DNA of 64,000 nucleotides from Aliidiomarina maris. Its GTDB lineage: Bacteria > Pseudomonadota > Gammaproteobacteria > Enterobacterales > Alteromonadaceae. A program made the position numbers and the translations under genes. The stretch's first letter is position 1. Each line of letters starts with the position of its first letter. A model generated the notes under the pieces. The model did not search any database, was not told where the DNA came from, and saw only the letters and a list, made by a program, of their open reading frames with translations. The stretch is from positions 1 to 64,000 of the forward strand of contig NZ_PIPK01000012.1 in assembly GCF_003987335.1 (NCBI RefSeq), given 5' to 3'. Positions 36,347-47,169 of this stretch are shown piece by piece.

Positions 36347-37420
36347 CTAGGTTTTCTGCCGCTGCATCATATAAATTGCGGCGGCTGCAAAAATAATACT
36401 CGGTAGTATTGCCCCTGCCACCGGCGGTAAATGGTATACCTGTGCAATCGGGCCAAACACCTGGTTCGCCATATGAAAGACAAAGCCGGTAATCACCCCA
36501 AGCAAGATCCGAGCCCCCATCGTCACTGAACGTAGTGGCCCAAATATAAACGACAACGCCACCAACAGCATGACAGCGACCGTCAGTGGTGCCAGTATCT
36601 TGCGCCATAACGCCAACTCGTAGCGGCTGGCATCTTGATTATTACTGCGTAAGTAACTGATGTAACTTTGCAAGCCGGTAATCGGTAGTGATTCTGGCCG
36701 CACGGTCAACACACCGAGCTTTTCAGGCGTCAGGCCTGAGCGCCACACCCAGCTCGCTAAACGATAATTTTGTAGTGCCTCAGTGCCCATTTCGGTGTAA
36801 CGCACATCACGCACACGCCAGCTATCGTCAACAAACTGCGCGCTTTCGCCACGAATCACTCGCTCTAACTCACGCTCAGACGAAAACTGGTAAATGGTGA
36901 CATCCAGTAGCAAACCGGTGTCTTGTACTTCACCAATATTAATAAACTGGCTACCGTCACGGGCCCACTGGCCTTGCGGGCCACTAATCAAGCTGCCCCC
37001 AGAGATGGCTTGGGCGCGCAATTGACGGGCTTGCCCTTCCATCTGGGGTGCCACCCACTCACCGAGTGCGGTAATCAGTAACATCATTAGGATTGCTGAC
37101 TTCATCACTGAGGCAACAATATTAAGGCGCGAGCGCCCTGCGGCCATCATCACCACCAGTTCACTGTTGCTCGCCAGCATGCCCATGCCGATAAGGCCAC
37201 CGAGCAAGGTTGCCATCGGGAAGAACTGCTCGATGTCACGAGGCATGCTGAGTAACACAAAGGTCAGCACGTCCATCATGTCATAGGTGCCGCGGCCAAT
37301 ACTGCGTACTTGTTCAACAAACCGGATTAACGCACTCAAACCAGTGAGTACACCAAGGCTCAAACCTGTGGTGGTTAGAATGGTTTTGCCAATGTAGCGG
37401 TCTAAAATACTAAACATCAT
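36347..37420 (-). CDS. lptG: LPS export ABC transporter permease LptG
   Basis: 357 aa inner-membrane permease of the LptB2FG transporter that extracts lipopolysaccharide and hands it to LptC. It has six membrane helices (three N-terminal, three C-terminal; MFSILDRYIGKTILTTTGLS at the start) flanking a periplasmic beta-jellyroll (about 130-260). The coupling region GMGMLASNSELVVMMAAG is typical. Its ATG overlaps the lptF stop (TGATG), so the two are coupled. Confidence 0.95.
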   Translation of the reverse strand: MMFSILDRYIGKTILTTTGLSLGVLTGLSALIRFVEQVRSIGRGTYDMMDVLTFVLLSMPRDIEQFFPMATLLGGLIGMGMLASNSELVVMMAAGRSRLNIVASVMKSAILMMLLITALGEWVAPQMEGQARQLRAQAISGGSLISGPQGQWARDGSQFINIGEVQDTGLLLDVTIYQFSSERELERVIRGESAQFVDDSWRVRDVRYTEMGTEALQNYRLASWVWRSGLTPEKLGVLTVRPESLPITGLQSYISYLRSNNQDASRYELALWRKILAPLTVAVMLLVALSFIFGPLRSVTMGARILLGVITGFVFHMANQVFGPIAQVYHLPPVAGAILPSIIFAAAAIYMMQRQKT

Positions 37421-38526
37421 CAGCCGCGCCCTCGCAGCTTAGCAAGGGCTTTGTGCCCCATGGGCCGCCCTTTAAATACTAAAATAAAGCCAAAGATTGC
37501 CAGCGCCACGTGAATCCACCATAGCCCAACACTGACTGGAATCGCACCGTCGCCCAGAGCCCGTTTCGCTGCCATCAACACTAAGAAATAGCCTAAGTAG
37601 ATCATCAGCGCTGGGCCCATGCGCGCGAACTTGCCTTGACGCGGGTTAACCCGTGCCAGTGGCACGGCAATCAGGGTCAGCAGCGGCATCGCCAGCGGAA
37701 TAGCAATTCGCCATTGCAGCTCTGCCTGCGCTTCATAATCGCTGCGCTGCATCAGTTCCAGAGTTGGAATCGATTCTAAACGGCGGCGTTCTTGGTCGAT
37801 TTCCTGTTCGCGAATTTGCATTTGATAGCGACTAAACTCCATCACTTGATGGTCAAGTTCAGTCACATGCTGTGAATAACGACGGCCATTTTCCAGAATC
37901 AGCGTTTGCCCACCACTGCCATCGGAGCTAACCTGACCGTATTGGGCCATAACCACACTTGCGCGCTCACCGCGGACTTCTGAGCGTTCTGGCAACTGCG
38001 CGACAAATACCCCTTCAAGGCGCCCGCCTTCGGCTTGTTGCTCAATAAAAATGACCGCATTTTGGCTGCTGGCTTGTTGAAAACGCCCAGTTTGCACTGC
38101 GGTTAAACCCGCTTCCATGCGCGCACGCTCGGCAATTTGATGCTCTTGGCTCATCGCCCAAGGGCCAAGCCAAATAGTTAATACCGCAGTAATAGCCGCC
38201 AATACAGTGGCAAAGGCAAGCGTGGCGCGTGTGACATACCATTCACTCACGCCACAGGCATGTAATACCGCCATTTCGTTGTCAGCATAAATACGCCCAT
38301 GCGCCATTAAAATGCCGAGGAACAAGCTGATAGGTAAAATTAACGCGGCGAGCGCGGGCAGTTGTAAGCCCAGCACCTGCAAAATTAAAGTCGCAGGCAC
38401 TTGGCCTTCTGAGGCTTCGGTAAGCACGGAGACGAATTGCTGGCTGATAAAAATAGTCATCAGGACCACGAAAACGGCCAGCTGTGCTTTGAATGTTTCA
38501 CGAATTAAGTAACGAAAAATGCGCAC
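37420..38526 (-). CDS. lptF: LPS export ABC transporter permease LptF
   Basis: 368 aa partner permease of LptG, with the same six-helix plus periplasmic jellyroll plan. It starts with GTG (MRIFRYLIRETFKAQLAVFV), the usual LptF N-terminus; the helix LGLQLPALAALILPISLFLG and the coupling segment AHGRIYADNEMAVLHACGVS are conserved. It is divergent from pepA, as in E. coli, across about 200 bp. Confidence 0.95.
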   Translation of the reverse strand: MRIFRYLIRETFKAQLAVFVVLMTIFISQQFVSVLTEASEGQVPATLILQVLGLQLPALAALILPISLFLGILMAHGRIYADNEMAVLHACGVSEWYVTRATLAFATVLAAITAVLTIWLGPWAMSQEHQIAERARMEAGLTAVQTGRFQQASSQNAVIFIEQQAEGGRLEGVFVAQLPERSEVRGERASVVMAQYGQVSSDGSGGQTLILENGRRYSQHVTELDHQVMEFSRYQMQIREQEIDQERRRLESIPTLELMQRSDYEAQAELQWRIAIPLAMPLLTLIAVPLARVNPRQGKFARMGPALMIYLGYFLVLMAAKRALGDGAIPVSVGLWWIHVALAIFGFILVFKGRPMGHKALAKLRGRG

Positions 38527-38684
38527 GTATCAGTTCTCTTAACCTTGCGTTTTGCTGGAAATACGCAGATATTTAGGTAAACTTGTTGTTTTCATAAGAT
38601 TTAGCCCTGCAAGCATACATACAATGAGCAACTAAGCATGATTCGCTTTGCATTTATGTGCAACTAGTTGTCTCAGGGCAGGCG

Positions 38685-38690
38685 TATAAT
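38685..38690 (+). promoter_or_regulatory. Candidate -10 box of pepA
   Basis: A perfect TATAAT lies 40 nt before the pepA ATG. The -35 is poor (AACTAG at 17-bp spacing; a TTGTCT lies too near at 11 bp). The position fits the pepA promoter. Confidence 0.4.
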
Positions 38691-38729
38691 GCCATGCTTG
38701 CTTGCAATTCACCAGAAATGGGAGTCACC

Positions 38730-40235
38730 ATGGAATTTAATGTCAAAAGCGGTAGCCCTGAAAAGCAACGCTCCGCGTGTATTGTAGTCGGTGTTTTCGA
38801 ACCTCGCCGCCTGTCTCCCGCTGCCGAACAACTTGATCAAGTCAGCGACGGCTACATTAGTAACTTACTGCGCCGTGGCGACCTTGAAGGCAAAGCGGGC
38901 CAAATGCTACTGCTGCACAACGTGCCAAATATTTTAAGCGAGCGCGTGCTTTTAGTCGGCTGCGGCAAAGAACGTGAGCTTGACGAGCGCCAGTACAAGC
39001 AAATTATTAGCAAGACCATTGCTAACTTGAACGAAACAGGGTCAATGGAAGCGGTGTGCTTTTTAAGTGAGCTACATGTTAAAGCTCGCGACACCTATTG
39101 GAAGGTTCGCCAAGCCGTTGAAGCGGCCAACAGCAGTTTATACACCTTTAACCAGCTGAAAACCAAGAAAGAAGAGCCTCGTCGACCGCTTAGAAAATTG
39201 GTATTTAACGTGCCAAGCCGCCGTGAATTGAATTTAGGCGAGCGTGCAGTAAAGCATGGTCTGGCGGTAGCGAAAGGCGTCAGCTTGTGCCGTGATGCAG
39301 CCAACATGCCACCCAATATTTGTACCCCGGTATGGTTAGCGGAACAGGCAGAACAAATCGCAGAGCAGTACGATAATTTAAATATTGAGCGAGTAGACCG
39401 CGACGCTATGGCCGAGTTAGGTATGAATGCCTACTTGGCGGTATCACAGGGCTCAGCCAACCCACCGATGATGACCTTAATGCATTATCGCGGCGCGAGC
39501 GATGACAAAGCACCAATAGTGCTGGTCGGTAAAGGTTTAACCTTCGACTCTGGCGGTATTTCAATTAAGCCGTCAGAAGCGATGGACGAAATGAAATATG
39601 ACATGGGCGGCGCCGCGGGTGTGCTAGGTGCCATGCAGTCACTGGCGGAGCTGCAATTGCCTATCAACGTCATCGGTGTTCTAGCCGGGTGTGAAAACAT
39701 GCCGGATGGTAAAGCCTATCGCCCTGGTGATGTATTGACCACAATGTCTGGACAAACGGTTGAGGTGCTGAATACGGACGCCGAAGGTCGTTTAGTCCTG
39801 TGCGACGCGCTGACCTATGTAGAGCGCTTTAACCCAGACGTGGTGGTTGACCTGGCGACCTTAACTGGTGCTTGTGTTATCGCTTTGGGCGCTCACGCGA
39901 GTGCGGTGTTAAGTACGCATAATCCGCTTGCCCATGAATTGATTAACGCGGGTGAGCAAAGTAGTGACCGCGCTTGGCGTATGCCGCTGTGGGACGAGTA
40001 CCAAGACATGCTGGACAGCCCGTTCGCGGACATGACCAACTTAGGTGGCCGCCCAGCCGGTACTATTACTGCCGCATGTTTCTTATCGCGCTTTACCAAG
40101 AAGTACCAATGGGCGCACATGGACATCGCTGGCACCGCTTGGCAAGGTGGTAAAAATAAAGGTTCAACTGGGCGCCCTGTGCCACTGTTGACCCAGTTTT
40201 TATTGAGCCGCGCTGGTGAAGTGGCTGGCGAATAA
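38730..40235 (+). CDS. pepA: Leucyl aminopeptidase PepA
   Basis: 501 aa (503 in E. coli) cytosolic M17 aminopeptidase with two metals. I used the ATG at 38730 ([13 protein letters not shown]), with GGAG five bases upstream. The N-terminal domain (about 1-165) is followed by the catalytic domain with [27 protein letters not shown] and [14 protein letters not shown], which hold the metal ligands. In E. coli PepA is also a DNA-binding architectural protein. It starts the pepA-holC-valS operon. Confidence 0.97.
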   Translation: MEFNVKSGSPEKQRSACIVVGVFEPRRLSPAAEQLDQVSDGYISNLLRRGDLEGKAGQMLLLHNVPNILSERVLLVGCGKERELDERQYKQIISKTIANLNETGSMEAVCFLSELHVKARDTYWKVRQAVEAANSSLYTFNQLKTKKEEPRRPLRKLVFNVPSRRELNLGERAVKHGLAVAKGVSLCRDAANMPPNICTPVWLAEQAEQIAEQYDNLNIERVDRDAMAELGMNAYLAVSQGSANPPMMTLMHYRGASDDKAPIVLVGKGLTFDSGGISIKPSEAMDEMKYDMGGAAGVLGAMQSLAELQLPINVIGVLAGCENMPDGKAYRPGDVLTTMSGQTVEVLNTDAEGRLVLCDALTYVERFNPDVVVDLATLTGACVIALGAHASAVLSTHNPLAHELINAGEQSSDRAWRMPLWDEYQDMLDSPFADMTNLGGRPAGTITAACFLSRFTKKYQWAHMDIAGTAWQGGKNKGSTGRPVPLLTQFLLSRAGEVAGE

Positions 40236-40237
40236 GT

Positions 40238-40678
40238 ATGGCAACAGCGACGTTTTACCTGCTGGATGATATTGGCGATGCACAATTGCTACCGTTTATT
40301 TGCCAGCAGGTAAGTCACTTCTTCCGCCAAGGTCAGCGCGTGCTGGTGATGGCAGAAGATCAAGCACAAGCTGAGGCGCTGGACGAGCTGCTGTGGCAGC
40401 TTCCTGTCGATGCATTCGTGCCCCATCACTTAAGTGGTGAAGGCGGCCAAGGCAGCCCGGTTGAAATCAGTTGGCCACAACAGGCCAACGCAGCCATGCG
40501 CCAAGTGGTCATTAACTTGGCCACGCAAGCGCCCAGTGTGGCAGCAAGAGCACAACGGGTGGTCGATGTAGTGCCGGTCGAAACCACCCAGCGCGCCGCT
40601 GCTCGCGAACGTTTTAAGCAATATCGTCAATTTGGTTTACAACCACACACGGCGCATGCCGAATTGACCCGTAACTAG
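40238..40678 (+). CDS. holC: DNA polymerase III chi subunit HolC
   Basis: 146 aa (147 in E. coli), the clamp-loader subunit that links psi to SSB. The MATATFYLLDDIGDAQLLPF start, the ACGLAxxxYRQ-like VLVMAEDQAQAEALDELLW and FVPHHLSGEG segments match HolC. It starts 2 nt after pepA and is followed 15 nt later by valS, the conserved gene order. Confidence 0.94.
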   Translation: MATATFYLLDDIGDAQLLPFICQQVSHFFRQGQRVLVMAEDQAQAEALDELLWQLPVDAFVPHHLSGEGGQGSPVEISWPQQANAAMRQVVINLATQAPSVAARAQRVVDVVPVETTQRAAARERFKQYRQFGLQPHTAHAELTRN

Positions 40679-40693
40679 ATAACGAAGGACATT

Positions 40694-43552
40694 ATGGACA
40701 AGACGTATTCCCCACAAGCCATTGAAGAATCAATGTATCAGACATGGGAAACTGCTGGTTATTTTAAACCGAGCGGTCAAGGCGATGCTTACTGCATCAT
40801 GATCCCGCCCCCCAATGTCACCGGCTCGTTGCATATGGGGCATGCGTTTCAACACACTATCATGGACATTTTAACCCGCTACAAGCGCATGGACGGCTAC
40901 AACGCCCTCTGGCAAGTGGGTTCTGATCATGCGGGTATTGCTACCCAAATGGTAGTGGAACGTAAACTCGCCAATGAAGGTGGCCCGACGCGTCACGAGC
41001 TTGGTCGCGATGCCTTTATTGATAAAATTTGGCAATGGAAAGAGCAGTCCGGTGGCACCATTACCCAACAGATGCGCCGTTTAGGTGACTCGGTAGATTG
41101 GGATCGCGAGCGCTTTACCATGGACGACGGCTTGTCGGATGCTGTGCAAGAAGTCTTTGTGCGCTTATTTGAAGACGACCTGATTTACCGTGGCAAGCGC
41201 CTGGTTAACTGGGACCCTAAGCTTAAAACGGCGATTTCTGACCTAGAGGTTGAAAACATCGACGCTCAGGGCAAGTTATGGCACCTACGTTATCCACTAG
41301 CGGACGGCCAGACCACCGCTGAAGGCAACGGCTACTTAATCGTCGCCACCACCCGCCCTGAAACCATGTTGGGTGACGTCTGCGTTGCGGTGCATCCAGA
41401 TGATGCGCGCTATAAAGATTTGCACGGTAAGTTTATTACCTTGCCACTGGTGGGTCGCCGCATTCCAATTATCGCCGACGACTATGTAGATCCAGAATTC
41501 GGCACTGGTTGCGTCAAAATTACCCCAGCCCACGACTTTAATGACTATGAAGTGGGTAAAAAGCATGGCATGCCAATGATTAACGTGCTCAATGCCGATG
41601 CCCAGATTTTAGCCGAAGCTGAGGTGTACACCAGCACGGGTGAAGTGATTGCCAATGCCGACACGCAGCTACCAAGCGAATTCGCAGGTATGGACCGTTT
41701 CGACGCACGCCAGGCAATTGTCGTGGCGTTTGAAGAAAAAGGCTTGCTGCATGCCATCGAGAACCACACCAACAAAGTTCCTATGGGTGACCGTTCAGGC
41801 GTGGTCATCGAACCATTTTTGACTGACCAGTGGTACGTGCGTGTGGCGCCGATGGCAAAAGAAGCAACCGCAGCAGTTGAAGACGGCCGCATCGAGTTTG
41901 TGCCAAAGCAATACGAAAACATGTACTTTGCCTGGATGCGTGACATTCAGGACTGGTGTATTTCGCGCCAATTGTGGTGGGGACATCGCATTCCAGCGTG
42001 GTACGACGACGAGGGCAAAGTCTATGTCGGTCGCACTGAAGCCGAAGTACGCAGCAAGCATCAGTTAGCTGACAGCGTTACATTGCGCCAAGACGATGAT
42101 GTGTTGGATACCTGGTTTTCATCCGCCCTGTGGACTTTCTCAACCCTTGGCTGGCCGCAAAACACCGATGATTTGAAAACCTTCCACCCCACTGACGTGT
42201 TGGTTACTGGTTTCGATATTATTTTCTTCTGGGTTGCGCGCATGATCATGATGACCATGCACTTTATTAAAGACCCGGATGGCACACCTCAGGTGCCCTT
42301 CAAGAAAGTCTACGTTACCGGTCTTATCCGCGACGAAGAAGGCAATAAAATGTCGAAGTCGAAGGGTAACGTGCTGGACCCATTGGATATGATTGACGGC
42401 ATCAGTGCTGACGAACTCGTGGCTAAGCGCACCGCCAACATGATGCAGGGCAAATTAGCTGACAAAATTGCTAAACGCACCCGTAAAGAATTCCCGGAAG
42501 GCATTACCCCTCACGGAACGGATGCGTTGCGCTTTACCCTGACAGCGCTTGCATCAACGGGCCGCGACATCAACTGGGACATGAAGCGCTTAGAGGGTTA
42601 TCGCAACTTCTGTAACAAGTTATGGAATGCCAGCCGCTATGTGCTGATGAACACCGAAACCCTTGATTGTGGTCTCGATACTGACGCGGAAATTGAGCTG
42701 TCATTAGCGGACCGTTGGATTATTGAGCGCACCAATCAGGCCGTCGCTGATTTTCGCAAAGCACTTGAGCAATACCGCTTTGACCAAGCGGCCAGCATCG
42801 CCTATGAGTTCACTTGGAATCAGTTCTGTGACTGGTATCTTGAACTGACTAAGCCGGTATTATTCAATGGTAGCCCAGCGCAACAACGCGGTACACGCCG
42901 TACTTTGGTGCAGACACTAGAAAAGTTATTACGCATGCTGCACCCAATTTTACCTTACATGACTGAGGCAATCTGGCAGCGTGTCGCCCCTGTTGCGGGT
43001 ATCGACACCCAAGTGCGTAAGAGCATTATGGTGGAGCCATTCCCGTTAGTGACAGAACAACAGTACCCAACTGCGCTGGCCGACTTAGAGTGGCTGAAAG
43101 AAGTCATCGTGGGCATTCGCAACATTCGTGGTGAAATGGATATTTCGCCAAACAAAGCCTTAGCACTACTCATTAAGCACGCTGACGAGACTGCTGAGCG
43201 TCGCTTAACTGATAATGCAACTTTCTTAAAAGCGCTCGCCAAGCTTGAAAGTATCGAGTTCTTGGCCGCCGATGAAGAAGGCCCAGCGTCAGCGACTGCA
43301 TTGGTCGGTAAGTTAGAGCTGCATATTCCGATGGCAGGGTTAATTGATAAAGACGCGGAGCTTGCACGCTTAGATAAAGCGATAGACAAAGCACGTGGCG
43401 AAATCCAGCGCGTAGAGGGTAAGCTCAGCAATGAAAGCTTTGTCAGTAAAGCGCCAGCGGCGGTAATTGATAAAGAACGAGCTAAGCTTGCCGAGCAAGA
43501 AGAAGCACTGACGACATTAACCCAGCAACGGGCAAAAATTGCGGCATTGTAG
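40694..43552 (+). CDS. valS: Valyl-tRNA synthetase
   Basis: 952 aa (951 in E. coli) class Ia synthetase. The HIGH-type motif is [18 protein letters not shown] (about 39-56), the KMSKS motif is [14 protein letters not shown] (near 553), and between them is the CP1 editing domain with [20 protein letters not shown]. An anticodon-binding domain and a C-terminal coiled coil (about 885-950, [20 protein letters not shown]) follow. It is the last gene of the pepA-holC-valS operon before a strong terminator. Confidence 0.98.
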   Translation: MDKTYSPQAIEESMYQTWETAGYFKPSGQGDAYCIMIPPPNVTGSLHMGHAFQHTIMDILTRYKRMDGYNALWQVGSDHAGIATQMVVERKLANEGGPTRHELGRDAFIDKIWQWKEQSGGTITQQMRRLGDSVDWDRERFTMDDGLSDAVQEVFVRLFEDDLIYRGKRLVNWDPKLKTAISDLEVENIDAQGKLWHLRYPLADGQTTAEGNGYLIVATTRPETMLGDVCVAVHPDDARYKDLHGKFITLPLVGRRIPIIADDYVDPEFGTGCVKITPAHDFNDYEVGKKHGMPMINVLNADAQILAEAEVYTSTGEVIANADTQLPSEFAGMDRFDARQAIVVAFEEKGLLHAIENHTNKVPMGDRSGVVIEPFLTDQWYVRVAPMAKEATAAVEDGRIEFVPKQYENMYFAWMRDIQDWCISRQLWWGHRIPAWYDDEGKVYVGRTEAEVRSKHQLADSVTLRQDDDVLDTWFSSALWTFSTLGWPQNTDDLKTFHPTDVLVTGFDIIFFWVARMIMMTMHFIKDPDGTPQVPFKKVYVTGLIRDEEGNKMSKSKGNVLDPLDMIDGISADELVAKRTANMMQGKLADKIAKRTRKEFPEGITPHGTDALRFTLTALASTGRDINWDMKRLEGYRNFCNKLWNASRYVLMNTETLDCGLDTDAEIELSLADRWIIERTNQAVADFRKALEQYRFDQAASIAYEFTWNQFCDWYLELTKPVLFNGSPAQQRGTRRTLVQTLEKLLRMLHPILPYMTEAIWQRVAPVAGIDTQVRKSIMVEPFPLVTEQQYPTALADLEWLKEVIVGIRNIRGEMDISPNKALALLIKHADETAERRLTDNATFLKALAKLESIEFLAADEEGPASATALVGKLELHIPMAGLIDKDAELARLDKAIDKARGEIQRVEGKLSNESFVSKAPAAVIDKERAKLAEQEEALTTLTQQRAKIAAL

Positions 43553-43585
43553 AGTCAGCAATCGACTATATAAGGCATGAAAAAA

Positions 43586-43612
43586 GCCGCTTAACGGGTA
43601 ACGTTAAGCGGC
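43586..43612 (+). terminator. Bidirectional terminator between valS and rraB
   Basis: Perfect 10-bp stem GCCGCTTAAC/GTTAAGCGGC with a 7-nt loop, flanked by A6 on the left and T5 on the right. It lies between two convergent genes and can serve both. Confidence 0.85.
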
Positions 43613-43642
43613 CTTTTTATATGCAGCGGACGCAGCGGCTAG

Positions 43643-44059
43643 TTAGTGCACCGTGCCCTCATTGTCGTAATCGTCATCGTCTTCAGCGTCGAGTTCAGGT
43701 AAGTAAGTCCCCCACCCGTCGTACTCAAGCTCGTATTTAATCGCCAATGCAATAATTAGGTCGGTTTGCACATTCAATTCGTCTTGAGTTAACGCGCTTT
43801 CCGCCATAATATCGCAACAAAAACCGGTGCTGCCATCTTCCATTTCTACTTCATCGGCGTCTTCAACTTCATAACCTAGCTTGGCAAGCTCAACGACAGC
43901 CTTCTCTAGATTATCGAAATCATCACTGTAAAGGTGATGTTCGATTAAATGAGGCTCGTCCATCTCCGCGCCGACCTCTTTCAGCTCCGCTAAGGTTTCG
44001 CGGGTAAAAGCCCGGCATGCTTGTTCACTATCCAGTACCGGGAATTCAGACTCGGACAT
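43643..44059 (-). CDS. rraB: Ribonuclease E activity regulator RraB
   Basis: 138 aa very acidic protein that in E. coli binds RNase E and inhibits part of its activity. Typical features are EPHLIEHHLYSDDFDNLEKA (about 35-54), the GYEVEDADEVEMEDG segment, FCCDIMAES and the terminal YDGWGTYLPELDAEDDDDYD acidic tail. It is convergent with valS and lies 11 nt downstream of plsC, likely in one unit. Confidence 0.92.
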   Translation of the reverse strand: MSESEFPVLDSEQACRAFTRETLAELKEVGAEMDEPHLIEHHLYSDDFDNLEKAVVELAKLGYEVEDADEVEMEDGSTGFCCDIMAESALTQDELNVQTDLIIALAIKYELEYDGWGTYLPELDAEDDDDYDNEGTVH

Positions 44060-44070
44060 TGCTGTGTCTC

Positions 44071-44814
44071 CTATGCTTTACGCGTTAAATCATGATCAAG
44101 CGACGCTACTTCAGCGTCAATTTGCGCTATCTTAGCATTCATTTGCGCATGTGCGGACTGCATAAGTTCACGCGCACCCTCTTTTTTTAATCCTGCGGTC
44201 TCAATCGGAGGCAAAAATTCAATAATAACCGTGCCATTGCGCCAGCGATTCAAACTCACTTGATTGTGCGTGGTTGACATACATACTGGAACGACAGGCA
44301 CTTCAGCTTGCAATGCTGTATGAAATGCGCCGGTTTTGAACGGTAGCAGACCTCGGCCGTAATTGCGGGTGCCTTCGGGGAACATCCAAATTGATAACTT
44401 GCGCTTTTTAATTGCCTCAGCGGCGGTGCCAATAGTGCCGTAGGCGCGCCCTTTGTTCTTGCGGTCGATCAGAATATTGCCTGCCAGCCAATACAATTGG
44501 CCAAAGAACGGAATCCATTTGAGGCTCTTTTTACCAATCGTCACGGTGCCTAATGGCAATGAGCGACTCATGGTAAAAATATCATAGCTGTTTTGGTGGT
44601 TAGCGATGTAAACGTAAGGGCCCTGGTGGTCAAAGTCTTCTGGTTTACGAATAATTAAACGTAGGCCGAACAGGCGGTGCATACTGCCGAATATATGCGC
44701 AAATAAAGGCGTGTTATTACGATGGAACGGTCGCAAAATGCAGAACAAACACCCCAACACACCTACTACGACAAAAAATACCGCAAGAATAATAAGTCGG
44801 ATTACAGCTAACAT
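44071..44814 (-). CDS. plsC: 1-acyl-sn-glycerol-3-phosphate acyltransferase PlsC
   Basis: 247 aa inner-membrane enzyme that acylates lysophosphatidic acid. I took the ATG at 44814, with GAGAG five bases upstream, rather than the GTG at 44820 which is too close to it. An N-terminal membrane helix (about 3-27) precedes the acyltransferase motif NHQNSYD (H73-x4-D78) and FPEGTRNYGRG (145-155). A FabR-like operator overlaps its -10 box. It is probably followed in the same unit by rraB. Confidence 0.95.
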   Translation of the reverse strand: MLAVIRLIILAVFFVVVGVLGCLFCILRPFHRNNTPLFAHIFGSMHRLFGLRLIIRKPEDFDHQGPYVYIANHQNSYDIFTMSRSLPLGTVTIGKKSLKWIPFFGQLYWLAGNILIDRKNKGRAYGTIGTAAEAIKKRKLSIWMFPEGTRNYGRGLLPFKTGAFHTALQAEVPVVPVCMSTTHNQVSLNRWRNGTVIIEFLPPIETAGLKKEGARELMQSAHAQMNAKIAQIDAEVASLDHDLTRKA

Positions 44815-44837
44815 GAACACTCTCAGACAATCTTAAA

Positions 44838-44862
44838 AGCGTACAGTATACACGTGTACGCT
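44838..44862 (-). promoter_or_regulatory. plsC promoter with FabR-like operator
   Basis: On the minus strand AGCGTACA-CG-TGTATACT-GTACGCT is read from 44862 to 44838. The first 18 bases match the E. coli FabR operators (AGCGTACA-N2-TGTWCGCT, remembered from fabA and fabB) except in the last half-site. A third half-site TGTACGCT makes a perfect outer 8-bp dyad with 9-nt spacing. TATACT (44850-44845) is the likely -10 box, 16 nt from the binding-site context to the leader. Repression by FabR is inferred. Confidence 0.6.
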
Positions 44863-44864
44863 AG

Positions 44865-44891
44865 AAAAAACCCAAGCTTATGCTTGGGTTT
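44865..44891 (-). terminator. Terminator overlapping the end of parC
   Basis: Stem AAACCCAAGC/GCTTGGGTTT (44868-44877 with 44882-44891) with loop TTAT holding the parC stop codon, followed on the minus strand by T6. The left arm on the mRNA encodes the last residues of ParC (ETQA). Confidence 0.8.
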
Positions 44892-47166
44892 CTTGTTCGT
44901 CATCTGCGCTTAAATGATCGTCATTGAGCACTTGGGCTTGTAGTGCATCAACGCGCTGCAGCCCGCGTGGTAGCTTATTGCCACGCCGTCCGCGTTCGCC
45001 CTGGTAATGCTCTAAGTCGCTGCTTTTGAGCACCAACTTGCGCTTACCTGCCACGATGGTCAGGCCACTTCCAGCAGGCACAACCGTCATGGCTTTAACG
45101 TACTCTTCGCGCAATTTCGCCCGAGTGCCAGGAATACTGAGCATTTTATTGCCCTTGCCCTTACTCAGTTGCGGCATGTCTTTTAACGCAAATACCAGTA
45201 AGCGGCCTTCGTTAGACACAACCGCCACCTGGTCAGTTTCTATGTCGCTGACCACCACAGGCGCTAATACTTTCGCGGCACTTGGCAGGGTCAGTAATGC
45301 TTTACCATTTTTGACCTTACTTTGCATGTCGCTAAAGCGGGTCACAAACCCATAGCCTGCATCAGACGCCACCAAGTACTGCTGCTCTTCGCGGCCCATT
45401 AGTACTTGCTCTATCACCTCCCCGCTGACTAAGGAAAAACGTCCGGTCAGCGGTTCACCATGGGTTCGAGCGGACGGTAAAGTATGTGCTTCACAGGTAA
45501 AACAGCGCCCCGATGAATCGATAAACACCACAGGCTGATTGCTGCGCCCTCTCGCGCTGGCTAAGTAGTCATCGCCGGACTTGTACGACAATGTCGCACC
45601 GTCGACGTCATGGCCTTTGGCTGCGCGCACCCAGCCTTTCTTCGATACCACCACGGTAACGGCTTCAGATGGCGTCAACTCGCGTTCAGTCAGCGCCTTG
45701 GCCTCTTTGCGTTCCACCAACGGCGAGCGGCGATCGTCGCCGTATTTTTCAGCGTCGGCTAATAGCTCTTTCTTGATTAAAGTCTTTAAACGGCGCTCTG
45801 AACCAAGCAATGTTGTCAGTTGGTCACGTTCTTTGGCCAATTCATCTTGCTCGCCACGCAGCTTTTGCTCTTCCAATTTAGCTAAATGGCGCAACTTCAA
45901 CTCTAGAATAGCTTCAGCTTGGGTGTCGGTTAAACCAAAGCGCGCCATCAGTTCTTGCTTGGGCTTTTCTTCGGTGCGAATAATCTCGATCACTTCATCG
46001 ATATTCAGAAACGCAATCAACAAGCCCTGCAAAATATGCAGCCGTGCTTCAACTTTGTCCAACCGATACTGCAAACGCCGGGTCACGGTTTGCAAGCGAT
46101 ACACCAGCCATTCGTTCAAAATAGTCAGCAGCGACTTGACCTGCGGTCGGCCATCCAAGCCAAGCATATTCAAGTTAACGCGATAGCTCTTTTCCAGATC
46201 CGTGGTGGCAAACAAATGCGCCATCAATTGCGTGGTATCGACTCGGTTGGAGCGCGGCACTACCACTAGACGCGTTGGGTTTTCGTGGTCTGACTCATCG
46301 CGTAAATCCGCCACTAGAGGCAGCTTTTTCGCCGTCATTTGCTGGGCAATTTGCTCTAAAATGCGGGCGCCTGAGGCTTGATGTGGTAAGGCATCGATTA
46401 CGATCTCACCGTCTTCTACCGCATAACGTGCGCGCATTCTGATTGAGCCTTTACCGCTGCGGTAAATCTGTTCAATATCACTTTGCGGGCTAATAATTTC
46501 CGCATCAGTGGGGTAATCAGGCCCCTGCACCAATGTCATGATGTCGGCTAAATCAGCGTTCGGCTTGTCCAGCAGTAATGCACAGGCGTTTGCCAGCTCA
46601 CGGGCATTGTGCGGCGGAATATCCGTCGCCATACCAACGGCGATACCAGTCACGCCATTTAGCAAAATATGTGGCAAGCGTGCAGGTAACACCTTCGGCT
46701 CTTGCATCGTGCCGTCAAAGTTGGGCACCCAGTCTGAGGTTCCCTGGCCAAGCTCCGAGAGCAATACTTCACTAAAGCGCGAAAGCCGCGATTCGGTGTA
46801 TCGCATTGCTGCAAATGACTTGGGATCGTCCGGTGAGCCCCAGTTGCCCTGCCCGTCTATCAACGGATACCGGTACGAAAACGGCTGTGCCATCAGCACC
46901 ATCGCTTCGTAGCAGGCGGAATCACCGTGGGGGTGGAATTTACCTAACACGTCACCAACCGTACGTGCTGATTTCTTATACTTTGCCAAAGCCGAAAGAC
47001 CAAGCTCAGACATCGCATACACAATGCGCCGCTGCACCGGCTTTAAGCCATCGCCAATATGTGGCAATGCGCGGTCCATAATGACGTACATGGAATAATT
47101 TAAGTATGCGTCTTCGGTAAATCGATGCAGTTCGATTTGTTCGTTGCTATCAAGCATCGTGGTCAT
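44878..47166 (-). CDS. parC: DNA topoisomerase IV subunit A
   Basis: 762 aa (752 in E. coli), DNA-cleaving subunit that decatenates chromosomes. The active-site tyrosine is Y123 in [12 protein letters not shown]. The quinolone-resistance region reads [13 protein letters not shown] with S83 and E87 (E. coli S80, E84), the wild-type state. The C-terminal domain (about 500-740) is a beta-pinwheel. It starts 3 nt after parE and ends in a terminator that overlaps its stop. Confidence 0.97.
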   Translation of the reverse strand: MTTMLDSNEQIELHRFTEDAYLNYSMYVIMDRALPHIGDGLKPVQRRIVYAMSELGLSALAKYKKSARTVGDVLGKFHPHGDSACYEAMVLMAQPFSYRYPLIDGQGNWGSPDDPKSFAAMRYTESRLSRFSEVLLSELGQGTSDWVPNFDGTMQEPKVLPARLPHILLNGVTGIAVGMATDIPPHNARELANACALLLDKPNADLADIMTLVQGPDYPTDAEIISPQSDIEQIYRSGKGSIRMRARYAVEDGEIVIDALPHQASGARILEQIAQQMTAKKLPLVADLRDESDHENPTRLVVVPRSNRVDTTQLMAHLFATTDLEKSYRVNLNMLGLDGRPQVKSLLTILNEWLVYRLQTVTRRLQYRLDKVEARLHILQGLLIAFLNIDEVIEIIRTEEKPKQELMARFGLTDTQAEAILELKLRHLAKLEEQKLRGEQDELAKERDQLTTLLGSERRLKTLIKKELLADAEKYGDDRRSPLVERKEAKALTERELTPSEAVTVVVSKKGWVRAAKGHDVDGATLSYKSGDDYLASARGRSNQPVVFIDSSGRCFTCEAHTLPSARTHGEPLTGRFSLVSGEVIEQVLMGREEQQYLVASDAGYGFVTRFSDMQSKVKNGKALLTLPSAAKVLAPVVVSDIETDQVAVVSNEGRLLVFALKDMPQLSKGKGNKMLSIPGTRAKLREEYVKAMTVVPAGSGLTIVAGKRKLVLKSSDLEHYQGERGRRGNKLPRGLQRVDALQAQVLNDDHLSADDEQETQA

Positions 47167-47169
47167 AAT

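Noticed and set aside
36300-36608. 102-aa frame overlapping lptG in another reading frame
   Set aside because: lptG is full length with all its helices; this alternative has no binding site.
41545-41946. 133-aa frame antisense to valS
   Set aside because: Lies wholly inside valS, with shadow-type composition and no ribosome binding site.
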